From Dysgonomonas sp. 520 (GTDB lineage Bacteria > Bacteroidota > Bacteroidia > Bacteroidales > Dysgonomonadaceae): a stretch of 64,000 nucleotides of DNA. The stretch is taken from contig NZ_QVMP01000011.1 of NCBI RefSeq assembly GCF_010501095.1, positions 160,521 through 224,520 on the forward strand, in the 5' to 3' direction. Position numbers and translations under genes: made by a program. The notes beneath the pieces are model-generated. The model did not search any database. It worked only from the letters and a program-made list of their open reading frames with translations, and was not told the origin of the DNA. Shown here piece after piece: positions 1 through 8,174 of this stretch; position 1 is the first letter of the stretch; each line of letters begins with the position of its first letter.

Positions 1-1343
1 ACGACAAGAAAAACGAAATACTCTGGATTCCTGCTTCTGCCGTGAAAGGATTAACCAAAGCCGAAAACCTTGAACTGGTAATTCATCAGATGTGGGCAAT
101 TGCCAATCTGAGGGTCAAGTCTATAATAGTTCAGGGAGATTCGGCAGGCATTAAGTTTCACAATCCCGAAGCACGTATACAATTTGAACACCCTTGGCCT
201 CAGCCGATGGTGAAAGAGGGACTTAATTCGGCTTTCTATTTCACAAATGCCATAGAATTGCTCGACCAACCGGGTGAATGGTATCACGACACGAAAACAA
301 ATAAATTATATTATCTGCCTCGCAACGATGAAGATATGAAAACAGCCGAAGCCATTGTGCCTGTATTGGAAACTCTTGTGGAAATAACAGGAACTCTTGA
401 CCGCCCTGTGAAACATATTCAGTTTAAAGGTATTGGCTTCAATTATACGACATGGACTCGTCCGTCCGAAAAAGGGCATGTTCCGCTTCAAGCAGGGATG
501 TATCTTGTTGACGGCTACAAGCTCCGTCCTCCGGGCGTACCGGGAAACTTCAACAAAGGCATTGAAAATCAGGGCTGGATTGGTCGTCCTCCTGCGGCGG
601 TGATGGTTCAGGCTGCACAATTCACGAAGTTTGAAGAATGTCGTTTCGAACACTTAGGCTCATGTGGATTAGATTTCCTGTATGGTACACGATATGATAC
701 GGTTAACGCTTGCGTATTCCGTGATATTGCAGGAAACGGAATGCAAATAGGCAAAATGTCGGATATAGCGATGGAAACCCACCTACCCTACGATCCATCG
801 GACGAACGTGAAATATGTTCTCATCAAACTATTTCGAACAACTACATCACAGACGTGACCAACGACGATTGGGGATGCGTAGCCATTTGTGCGGGATTTG
901 TAAAAGATATCAATATAGAACATAACGAAATCAGCGAAATATCTTACTCAGGTATCAGTCTCGGTTGGGGATGGACAAAAACAGTTAACTGTATGCGTAA
1001 CAACCGTGTACATGCAAACTATATCCATCACTATGCCAAACACATGTATGATGTGGCAGGGGTTTATACACTTTCGGTTCAGTCTAAATCATCCATTACG
1101 GAAAACGTTGTAGATCATATATATAGTCCGTCTTACGTTCACGATCCTCACCATTGGTTTTATCTGTATACGGACGAAGGAAGTTCATTTTTCACCGTGA
1201 AAGACAATTGGTGTCCGGAAGAAAAGTTCCTTCAAAATGCGAATGGTCCGGGCAACGAGTGGTTGAACAATGGACCTATGGTTTCGGATTCGATCAAGAA
1301 TAATGCAGGAATAAACGAAAATTATAAGTGGATATTAAGATAG
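1..1343 (+). CDS. Right-handed parallel beta-helix protein, GH141-like (5' end outside window)
   Basis: The reading frame is open from base 3, so the gene begins upstream and only about 447 C-terminal residues are visible; the GTG at 42 is not a real start. The first part has the pattern of a beta-sandwich insert (PGEWYHDTKTNKLYYLPRN), followed by short asparagine-rich coils (FRDIAGNGMQIG, ISNNYITDV, IEHNEISEISYSGISLGWG) typical of pectate-lyase-like parallel beta-helices. This layout fits the GH141 family, whose characterised Bacteroides member is an alpha-L-fucosidase acting on rhamnogalacturonan II; other beta-helix glycosidases cannot be excluded. It stands first among co-directional glycan-degradation genes, so a glycosidase role is inferred. 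Catalytic residues were not assigned. Confidence 0.6.
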   Translation, partial: DKKNEILWIPASAVKGLTKAENLELVIHQMWAIANLRVKSIIVQGDSAGIKFHNPEARIQFEHPWPQPMVKEGLNSAFYFTNAIELLDQPGEWYHDTKTNKLYYLPRNDEDMKTAEAIVPVLETLVEITGTLDRPVKHIQFKGIGFNYTTWTRPSEKGHVPLQAGMYLVDGYKLRPPGVPGNFNKGIENQGWIGRPPAAVMVQAAQFTKFEECRFEHLGSCGLDFLYGTRYDTVNACVFRDIAGNGMQIGKMSDIAMETHLPYDPSDEREICSHQTISNNYITDVTNDDWGCVAICAGFVKDINIEHNEISEISYSGISLGWGWTKTVNCMRNNRVHANYIHHYAKHMYDVAGVYTLSVQSKSSITENVVDHIYSPSYVHDPHHWFYLYTDEGSSFFTVKDNWCPEEKFLQNANGPGNEWLNNGPMVSDSIKNNAGINENYKWILR

Positions 1344-1555
1344 TTACGAGTTACGAGTTATAAGTTATAAGTTATAAGTCATAAGTTATAAGTCATAAGT
1401 TATAAGTCATAAGTTATAAGTTATAAGTCATAAGTTATAAGTAGACGAGTTATAAGTTCTTTTATGCGCAAGCCACTCGTTTACTCGTAACTTGTAACTC
1501 GTAACTTGTAACTGTCCGAAGGACGAAGTAACTCGTAACTTATAACTCGTAACTC
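1344..1555. repeat. Heptamer repeat array T1 with inverted right arm and small hairpin
   Basis: The gap after the beta-helix gene is almost entirely repeats with a 7-base period (TTACGAG, TTATAAG, TCATAAG). The right part carries the reverse complement (CTCGTAA, CTTGTAA), so the whole block can fold on itself. Inside is the small stem GTCC-GAA-GGAC at 1514-1524. Related blocks lie at 15442, 21881, 25275, 31104 and 42251. Confidence 0.85.
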
Positions 1556-1573
1556 AAAAAAAAAATAAAATAC

Positions 1574-2941
1574 ATGGAACATAAAAAAGGAAGTTTAAAA
1601 AGTACGATCATCGTATCGCTCACCAATTATCTGGATGCCGGTGCAATTGTAGCCGGAGCCAGCGGGTTAACGCTTTGGCAAAATTATCTGGGACTTACCG
1701 CAGGAAATCTTGGCTGGCTCAATGCCATCAGTGCCAATTGTTTCGGGGCGGCTATCGGAGCAATCATTGGCGGTTTTTTGGCCGACAAATACGGTCGGAA
1801 AACTATCTATACCTACAACATGCTTGTGTATATGCTAGGTGTGGCAATAATTATGTTTACGGTGAGTTTCCCGATGTTGTTGCTCGGATTCCTGATCACA
1901 GGTATTTCGGTAGGTGCGGGTGTTCCTGCCTCGTGGACTTATATTTCCGAAAATTCGGAAGTTGGCAATCGTGGTCGTAACATCGGAATCTCGCAATTTG
2001 CATGGGGAGTTGGCCCCGCCATCATTCTGATTCTTGGAATGTTACTTGCCCCCGGCAAAGATGGCGAATCGGCTGGAGTGTTGTTCGGATTTGTTGAAAA
2101 AATAGCAGCAATATTTTTGGGCGACAATGCAAGCGTTGCAGCAGTCAATGTATTCAGTAGCCGTATTATTTTCGGCTCGCTGTTCATCGTGGCATTTGTT
2201 GCATGGCTATTTCAACGCAAACTTGACGAATCGAAAGACTGGGAGGCTGCTAAACTGGCAGAAAGTAAAGAAAAGCAGCCAAGTGTTTTCGCTTCTTTCG
2301 GAAAACTGTTTACCAACAAGGTGAATGTTCGCACAATGATTTTCCTTGCCGGCATTTACCTGACATGGAACTTCGTGGCTAGCGTGATGGGATTCTTCCA
2401 GCCTCATATTTACGAAACGGCAGGCGGTCTGTCGAACGGGCAAGCCAACATGTTGTCTGCCATACAATGGTTGATCATTGTTGCCGTAACCTACTTCGGC
2501 TTCTCTATGCTGGTTGATAAAGTTAATCAGCGTTGGCTCTATTTCTTTGGTACGGGAATAGGTATAGTGGCATGGTTGATTCTCATTTTTGTGGGAATAA
2601 AAGATCATTTTGCTTTGTGGGTTTTCACAATTCTTTGGGGTATTCAGGGCGGAATGAGCGTGCAGGCGTTTTACGCGCTTTGGGCATCGGAACTCTTCCC
2701 TGCCAAATATCGTGCTGCTGCACAGGGAGTCATGTTTTTCATTGTAAGAGGTGCTTCGGCATTGTGGGGATTGGCATTCGTCAACATCTACGGCTCTGAT
2801 GGCGAAGGGTTTACTCTGGCTGCTTACCTGATGGTCGGTTTGTTGCTCATTGCATTGATAATAGGAACAATATGGACACCTAAAACCCGTGGCAAAACCT
2901 TGCAGCAAATAACAGACGAAAGATACGGAGATGATATTTAG
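1574..2941 (+). CDS. MFS sugar/organic-acid transporter
   Basis: A 455-residue inner-membrane permease of the major facilitator superfamily with about 12 hydrophobic segments. The loop after TM2 reads GGFLADKYGRKT, the classic MFS motif (G-x3-D-x-G-R-K). A second related loop follows in the middle of the protein, and the C-terminus ends TPKTRGKTLQQI, as in sugar-porter/metabolite:H+ symporters. It is transcribed with the surrounding glycosidase genes and probably imports a mono- or disaccharide or sugar acid released by them. The enolase-superfamily and SDR genes at 25324 and 26494 are natural partners for the imported compound. The substrate cannot be read from the sequence. Confidence 0.85.
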   Translation: MEHKKGSLKSTIIVSLTNYLDAGAIVAGASGLTLWQNYLGLTAGNLGWLNAISANCFGAAIGAIIGGFLADKYGRKTIYTYNMLVYMLGVAIIMFTVSFPMLLLGFLITGISVGAGVPASWTYISENSEVGNRGRNIGISQFAWGVGPAIILILGMLLAPGKDGESAGVLFGFVEKIAAIFLGDNASVAAVNVFSSRIIFGSLFIVAFVAWLFQRKLDESKDWEAAKLAESKEKQPSVFASFGKLFTNKVNVRTMIFLAGIYLTWNFVASVMGFFQPHIYETAGGLSNGQANMLSAIQWLIIVAVTYFGFSMLVDKVNQRWLYFFGTGIGIVAWLILIFVGIKDHFALWVFTILWGIQGGMSVQAFYALWASELFPAKYRAAAQGVMFFIVRGASALWGLAFVNIYGSDGEGFTLAAYLMVGLLLIALIIGTIWTPKTRGKTLQQITDERYGDDI

Positions 2942-3015
2942 CAAATTAGCCAATTAACTAATGTGCCAATATGCTAATGATTCGAAAAACAACAATGTTA
3001 TAAAAATATTTACAG

Positions 3016-5133
3016 ATGAAAAAATCTAATTCCCCGACATGGATCTGGTATCCGGGCGATTATGAAATATGGTTGGGCAACGAAATGCAAAACCGCAGAA
3101 CCGAACGAGGCGGATTTTTCCCTCCTTTCTGGAAGATGGACAGCCACTATGTTGCCGTTGAATTTTCCACAAAATTGGATTTACCAACCGCCGAAGAAGT
3201 TGAAATATACGTAGAAGGAAGATACAACATAAAACTAGACGGGAAAATTCTTCCTGCGTACAGCAAAATGACAATCCCGGCAGGAAAACACAGCCTGAAC
3301 ATTAAAGTTCACAATCAGGCTAACGTTCCCTCCATTTATGTAAAAGGCAAAACATTTGGTTCGGACGAAACATGGAAAGTAACTTTCGAAGACAAAGAAT
3401 GGATTGACGAATCGGGCAAAGCGTCCGACACATCATCGGGAACTGTTTATCTGGATGCCGGAGCATGGAATTTCGATTCACCCGACACTCCTCCATCTAA
3501 ATTCAAATTGTCTACAACTCCTATGCAAGCCGTAAAAACAGAGCAAAAAAATAATGGTGTTCTGGTCGATTTCGGGAAAGAGACGTTCGGTTTTGTGAAG
3601 TTTCATAATTTGAAGGGAAAAGGCAAATTATCAATATTCTACGGAGAATCTAGCGAAGAAGCATTAGATACGGAATATTGCGAAACATTAGACTATTTCG
3701 ACATTGATAATTCGACAGCAGAAGATTTCACCCTACCCGATTCTAAGGCATATCGCTACATTTATATCGAAAAAGATTCGGGACTGTCTTACGACGAAGT
3801 TTCTATGCTCTACGAATATCTGCCATTAGATTATCGTGGAAGTTTCAGATGCAGTGACGAGCTGATCAATAAGATTTGGGATATTTCGGCATACACCATG
3901 CACCTTACATCCCGTGAGTTTTTTATTGACGGAATCAAGCGTGACCGTTGGATTTGGAGCGGCGATGCTTATCAAAGCTATCTGATGAACTATTACCTGT
4001 TTTTCGATTCGCCATCGGTTACACGCACAATGCTCAACCTGAGGGGTAAAGACCCTGTAACAAGCCATACAAACACAATCATGGACTATACATTCTATTG
4101 GTTCATGGGTATTTACGACTATCTGCAATACACAGGCGACACTAAGTTTGTTGAGCAATTTTATCCTCGTATGCAAAGTCTTATAGACTACTGCCTTTCT
4201 CGCCGCAATACGGACGGCATGATGGAGGGTCTTGCAGGCGATTGGGTCTTTATAGATTGGGCAGATTTTGAAATGAGCAAAAACGGAGAAGTTAGCTTCG
4301 AGCAATTGCTTTTCTGCCGCAGCCTCGAAACGATGGCGCTTTGTGCCGGCATAATGAACGACACGGAAAACAAAGAGAAATATTCGGCATTAGCTTCCGA
4401 TCTGAAAGGAAAACTGTTCACGACATTCTGGTCGAAAGATAAAGGTGCATTCATCCACAATCGTGAAAACGGTGTGAAGAGCGAACAGGTAACCCCTTAC
4501 ACCAACATGTTTGCCGTGTTGTTCAATTATCTGGATACAGAAAAAACAGATGCGGTGAAAAACAATGTCCTCTTAAACCCCGATGCCCTGAAAATTACGA
4601 CTCCATACATGCGTTTCTACGAACTCGAAGCTCTGTGCGCATTGGGTGAACACAATCATGTGTTGAAAGAAATACGTGACTACTGGGGTGGTATGCTTGA
4701 TCTCGGAGCAACTTCATTCTGGGAAAAATATAATCCGAATGAAAAGGACACGGAACACCTAGCTATGTATGGCCGCCCTTACGGGAAAAGCCTTTGCCAC
4801 GCATGGGGAGCAAGTCCTATTTATCTTCTTGGAAAATATTACATAGGAGTGAAACCAGAGAAACAAGGGTACGCAGAGTTTAGTATACGCCCCGTTCTGG
4901 GTGATCTGAAATGGATGGAAAGCACTGTACCAACTCCGAACGGCGATATTAAAGTATACATGGATGCTGAACAGATAAAAGTATTGGCAACCGAAGGCGA
5001 AGGTTATTTGTATTTCGATAGCAAATCGGAACCTCAAACGAATATGGGACAAATTGAAAAATTGGAGGAAAATAAATATAAACTGAGAATCACCTCAAAT
5101 GCAGGTGAATATGTTGTGAAAATGAAATTATAA
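3016..5133 (+). CDS. Alpha-L-rhamnosidase, GH78
   Basis: A 705-residue protein with the order expected of GH78: N-terminal beta-sandwich domains to about residue 270, an (alpha/alpha)6 catalytic domain (about 275-600) and a C-terminal beta-sandwich. The catalytic domain contains DGIKRDRWIWSGDAYQ (D310 at the start of DRW) and GATSFWEKYNPNE (E570), the usual sites of the acidic residues. It should release terminal alpha-L-rhamnose by inversion. There is no obvious signal peptide, so the enzyme may be cytoplasmic, or a start further upstream was missed; no better in-frame start was seen. It lies 74 bases after the MFS gene, which would suit intracellular processing of an imported rhamnoside. 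Confidence 0.85.
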   Translation: MKKSNSPTWIWYPGDYEIWLGNEMQNRRTERGGFFPPFWKMDSHYVAVEFSTKLDLPTAEEVEIYVEGRYNIKLDGKILPAYSKMTIPAGKHSLNIKVHNQANVPSIYVKGKTFGSDETWKVTFEDKEWIDESGKASDTSSGTVYLDAGAWNFDSPDTPPSKFKLSTTPMQAVKTEQKNNGVLVDFGKETFGFVKFHNLKGKGKLSIFYGESSEEALDTEYCETLDYFDIDNSTAEDFTLPDSKAYRYIYIEKDSGLSYDEVSMLYEYLPLDYRGSFRCSDELINKIWDISAYTMHLTSREFFIDGIKRDRWIWSGDAYQSYLMNYYLFFDSPSVTRTMLNLRGKDPVTSHTNTIMDYTFYWFMGIYDYLQYTGDTKFVEQFYPRMQSLIDYCLSRRNTDGMMEGLAGDWVFIDWADFEMSKNGEVSFEQLLFCRSLETMALCAGIMNDTENKEKYSALASDLKGKLFTTFWSKDKGAFIHNRENGVKSEQVTPYTNMFAVLFNYLDTEKTDAVKNNVLLNPDALKITTPYMRFYELEALCALGEHNHVLKEIRDYWGGMLDLGATSFWEKYNPNEKDTEHLAMYGRPYGKSLCHAWGASPIYLLGKYYIGVKPEKQGYAEFSIRPVLGDLKWMESTVPTPNGDIKVYMDAEQIKVLATEGEGYLYFDSKSEPQTNMGQIEKLEENKYKLRITSNAGEYVVKMKL

Positions 5134-5154
5134 ATTCACTAATACCAAAAAGAC

Positions 5155-7884
5155 ATGCTTAATAATTACCGATTTTCCTTTTTTAAATGCTTCTTGGCAT
5201 TTATGATGGGCTGCGTAACACTTTCCGGTTATGCAGAAGGGACAAAGAAGATTCTCATAAACGAGTTTTTAGCCTTAAACTCGAATGGGATGAAAGACGA
5301 AGACGGCGACAACTCCGATTGGATAGAACTGTACAATCCCGGCAGCGAAGCCATAAACCTGAAAGGTTGGACCATCACCGACAATGCTTCAAAACTTGAT
5401 AAGTGGACATTTCCGTCCGTTACGATCAATGCGGGTGGGTATCTGGTTATTTTTGCCTCCGAAAAAGACAAGTCTAACAGCGGAAGCAATTTACATACCA
5501 ATTTTAAGTTATCGGGAGGTGGTGAATATCTTGCCATCCTCGAACCCGGACAAATAGTATCGGATGAATATGCCCCATACTACCCTGCTCAACAAACAGA
5601 TATTTCTTATGGGCACTACATGGGTCAACATACCATATTCGCAACCCCAACCCCCGGTGCAGAAAACACCTTTACGGGACAAGCCTTAGCGCCTGTTTTC
5701 AGCAAAACCAGAGGATATTTCGACGAAGCATTCTCAGTTACTTTAAGTGTGGGCGACCCTGATACAAAAATCTACTATACAACAGATGGAACAAGGCCAA
5801 CCGAAAGCAGTACATTATACACAGCTCCCATTAACATTACTACAACTACGCCGCTAAGTGCTATCGGTGTAAAAGATGGTGTTTCGAGTGCAGTGACAAC
5901 CAACACCTACTTTTTTGTAAAAGATATCGTAAAGCAGCCTGCAAATCCTGCAGGATATCCTGCAAAATGGGGGCATCTTGCCTATGGAACAGGAGGTTAT
6001 GCCGCAGGTGAAAAAGCTCCTGCCGATTATGAAATGGACCCTGAAATTTGCAATAATGCTGCCTATAAAGACTTGCTCGAAGATGCTTTCCTTGCCATTC
6101 CAACCTTGTCGATAGTTACAACCCCCGGGTATATTTTCTCCGACTCGAGAGATCCCGAAACAGGTGGTATATACATCTATACAGGAAAATCCGGCAACCC
6201 TAAAAATCTGGGAGGTGGCACTTTAGGCGATGGATGGGAACGTCCCACATCAATTGAATACTTCGAACCCAAAACAGGAAAACAGTTCCAGATAAATTGC
6301 GGATTAAGACTTCATGGTGGAAACAGCAGAAGACCATACAACAGTGGAAAACACTCATTCAGAGTACATTTCAAAAAAATATACGGAGCAGGCAACCTGC
6401 ATTACGATCTATTTGACGACGATACGGCCAACGACAAGTTCGGACACTTAGTTTTCAGAGCCGGATACAATTTCAGTTGGATTACGGGAGGCTCTGGAGA
6501 CAATGCAGATCAAAGGCTCAGAGCTCAGTATATGGTTGACCCGTTTGCCAAAAAAACACAATCGGAAATGGGACACCATGCCGTTCACGACCGCTTTGCA
6601 CATCTATTCATCAATGGCTTGTATTGGGGGTTATACGACATCTCCGAAAGGGTCAGAAATCAGTTTACGTCCGAATATATGGGCGGTAAAGAAGAAGACT
6701 ACGACGTGATTGACGATGACGGACTGGTTGAAGGACAATTGACTGCATACAATCAGATGTTGAGTTTAGCCAAAAGCAAGAATTACAATGAGTTGATATC
6801 TCAGAAACTGCTGAACATGGAGAACTTCATAGATTATATGTTGCTCAATTTTTATATCGGCAATGATGATTGGGGAAAAAACAACTGGTACACTGCACGT
6901 AACCGTGTGAATCCGGGCAAAGGCTTTCAATATTTCAGTTGGGACGCAGAAAATGCCCTTAGCAATGTAAACAACAATAAAATACTCAACTTTGAAGGGC
7001 CTTTACGTGAAATGCTATTTGGTGCCTCAAAAGACGCTACAAACGGAGGCTTATCTCAGAATGCCGAGTTCAAATTATTGTTCATGGACAGGGTTCAAAA
7101 ACATTTTCTGAATGATGGGGTTTTAACTCCCGAAAAAACAGCAGAACGCTACCTGAAACTTGCGGATGAAATAGACCTGCCCATCATTCTCGAATCGGCT
7201 CGTTGGGGAGATTACCGCAAAAAAGTTCTTACCCGCGACAATGTTCGCATCACATATACCCGCAACGATCACTGGATTCCGATGAAAGACGCCCTTTGTA
7301 ACGACTATTTCCCGGCAAGAACTGAGATAGTATACAACCAACTAAAAGCATTGGGATTAACTACGCCTATCGACGCACCTGTTTTCAGTTCTAAAGGTGG
7401 CTCGATAACAGAACCCATCGACCTGACAATATCTGCAACAAGCGGTAGCATCTACTACACAATAGACGGTACAGACCCCAGAGTTGCTAATAGCGGAGAC
7501 GTTTCTTCGGGCGGATTATTATACAATTCGCCTCTACAAGTTGTTGGGAAAGGAACCATCAAAGCAAGAGCCAAAAATGGGTCTACATGGTCTGCCCTCT
7601 CGGAAGTAACATTCAAAGATGGCGGTCAATCCGGAATGCTTGCCGAACAAGAGAACGCTGTAAATATCTATTATGACAATGGTATGCTTCATTATGTTCT
7701 TCCATCCGACGGAAATGTTACAATAGAAATATATTCAGCGGAAGGAAAATGTGTACAAAGAATTAGTAATAACGACGCATTTGCAGGAGTAAACCACATT
7801 GAGTTAACCAACTACTCAAGAGGTGTTTACATCTACAAGATGGTATATAATAATTCTATCGTTTCAGGTAAGTTTGTAAAATAG
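5155..7884 (+). CDS. Lamin-tail / CotH-domain secreted protein with T9SS sorting domain
   Basis: A 909-residue exported protein. A signal peptide (to about residue 28, ending GYAEG) precedes a lamin-tail domain (about 33-150, with DNSDWIELYNPG and LKGWTITDNA). Next is a chitobiase-C-terminal-like module (about 175-245, YYTTDGTRPTE), then a CotH domain (about 310-690, with LRLHGGNSRRPYNSGKHSFR, NGLYWGLYDISERV and FSWDAEN). A second chitobiase-like module (YYTIDGTDPR) and a roughly 80-residue type A T9SS sorting domain (about 825-909, ending SGKFVK) close the protein. CotH proteins of spores are atypical kinases, but the role of this secreted Bacteroidetes group is unknown. The sorting domain predicts surface attachment. 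The gene begins 21 bases after the rhamnosidase and is followed by a strong hairpin. Confidence 0.8.
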   Translation: MLNNYRFSFFKCFLAFMMGCVTLSGYAEGTKKILINEFLALNSNGMKDEDGDNSDWIELYNPGSEAINLKGWTITDNASKLDKWTFPSVTINAGGYLVIFASEKDKSNSGSNLHTNFKLSGGGEYLAILEPGQIVSDEYAPYYPAQQTDISYGHYMGQHTIFATPTPGAENTFTGQALAPVFSKTRGYFDEAFSVTLSVGDPDTKIYYTTDGTRPTESSTLYTAPINITTTTPLSAIGVKDGVSSAVTTNTYFFVKDIVKQPANPAGYPAKWGHLAYGTGGYAAGEKAPADYEMDPEICNNAAYKDLLEDAFLAIPTLSIVTTPGYIFSDSRDPETGGIYIYTGKSGNPKNLGGGTLGDGWERPTSIEYFEPKTGKQFQINCGLRLHGGNSRRPYNSGKHSFRVHFKKIYGAGNLHYDLFDDDTANDKFGHLVFRAGYNFSWITGGSGDNADQRLRAQYMVDPFAKKTQSEMGHHAVHDRFAHLFINGLYWGLYDISERVRNQFTSEYMGGKEEDYDVIDDDGLVEGQLTAYNQMLSLAKSKNYNELISQKLLNMENFIDYMLLNFYIGNDDWGKNNWYTARNRVNPGKGFQYFSWDAENALSNVNNNKILNFEGPLREMLFGASKDATNGGLSQNAEFKLLFMDRVQKHFLNDGVLTPEKTAERYLKLADEIDLPIILESARWGDYRKKVLTRDNVRITYTRNDHWIPMKDALCNDYFPARTEIVYNQLKALGLTTPIDAPVFSSKGGSITEPIDLTISATSGSIYYTIDGTDPRVANSGDVSSGGLLYNSPLQVVGKGTIKARAKNGSTWSALSEVTFKDGGQSGMLAEQENAVNIYYDNGMLHYVLPSDGNVTIEIYSAEGKCVQRISNNDAFAGVNHIELTNYSRGVYIYKMVYNNSIVSGKFVK

Positions 7885-7899
7885 AATTATAGATAATTC

Positions 7900-8018
7900 T
7901 TGTCATCCTGACCAACGGGAAGGATCTAAATAAGGTATAAGTCATTGATTTATTGAGTTGATTGAAAACTGTTATCTGCAAACCAATACCAGATGCTTCG
8001 TTTCACTCAGCATGACAA
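7900..8018. repeat. Palindromic intergenic repeat R1 (TTGTCATCCTGA family)
   Basis: The block starts TTGTCATCCTGA..GAAGGATCT and ends AGATGCTTCGTTTCACTCAG..ATGACAA, i.e. imperfect inverted arms, with a non-palindromic centre longer than in the other copies. It lies just after the CotH-gene stop codon. Confidence 0.75.
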
Positions 8019-8028
8019 TAGCTTTCGA

Positions 8029-8068
8029 AAATGCTCTAAATATGTTGTACAGCATATTTAGAGCATTT
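8029..8068 (+). terminator. Perfect 16-bp hairpin after the CotH gene
   Basis: AAATGCTCTAAATATG (8029-8044) and its exact reverse complement (8053-8068) form a 16-bp stem with an 8-base loop, followed by CTTTATCTTTG. This looks like a Rho-independent terminator closing the upstream transcription unit. Confidence 0.65.
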
Positions 8069-8071
8069 CTT

Positions 8072-8097
8072 TATCTTTGTTAAAATACATACCTTTG
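8072..8097 (+). promoter_or_regulatory. Candidate Bacteroidetes -7 boxes before the GH138-like gene
   Basis: TATCTTTG (8072-8079) and TACCTTTG (8090-8097) both match the TAnnTTTG -7 consensus and lie right after the hairpin at 8029. No convincing -33 TTTG with 19-21 base spacing was found, so this rests on the -7 box only. Confidence 0.4.
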
Positions 8098-8174
8098 TCA
8101 GCACAGAACAGGACAGGATAGATTTTTCAAACAATGCTTTCCTCTCTTCAATTAACTAACTAGATATCAATAAA

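Noticed and set aside
1344..1555. CRISPR-like array
   Set aside because: The repeat unit is 7 bases without unique spacers, and no cas genes are present.
2207..2953. 248-codon open frame on the minus strand
   Set aside because: Lies antisense inside the MFS gene; composition (many Cys, His and basic residues) is that of a shadow frame, with no family motif.
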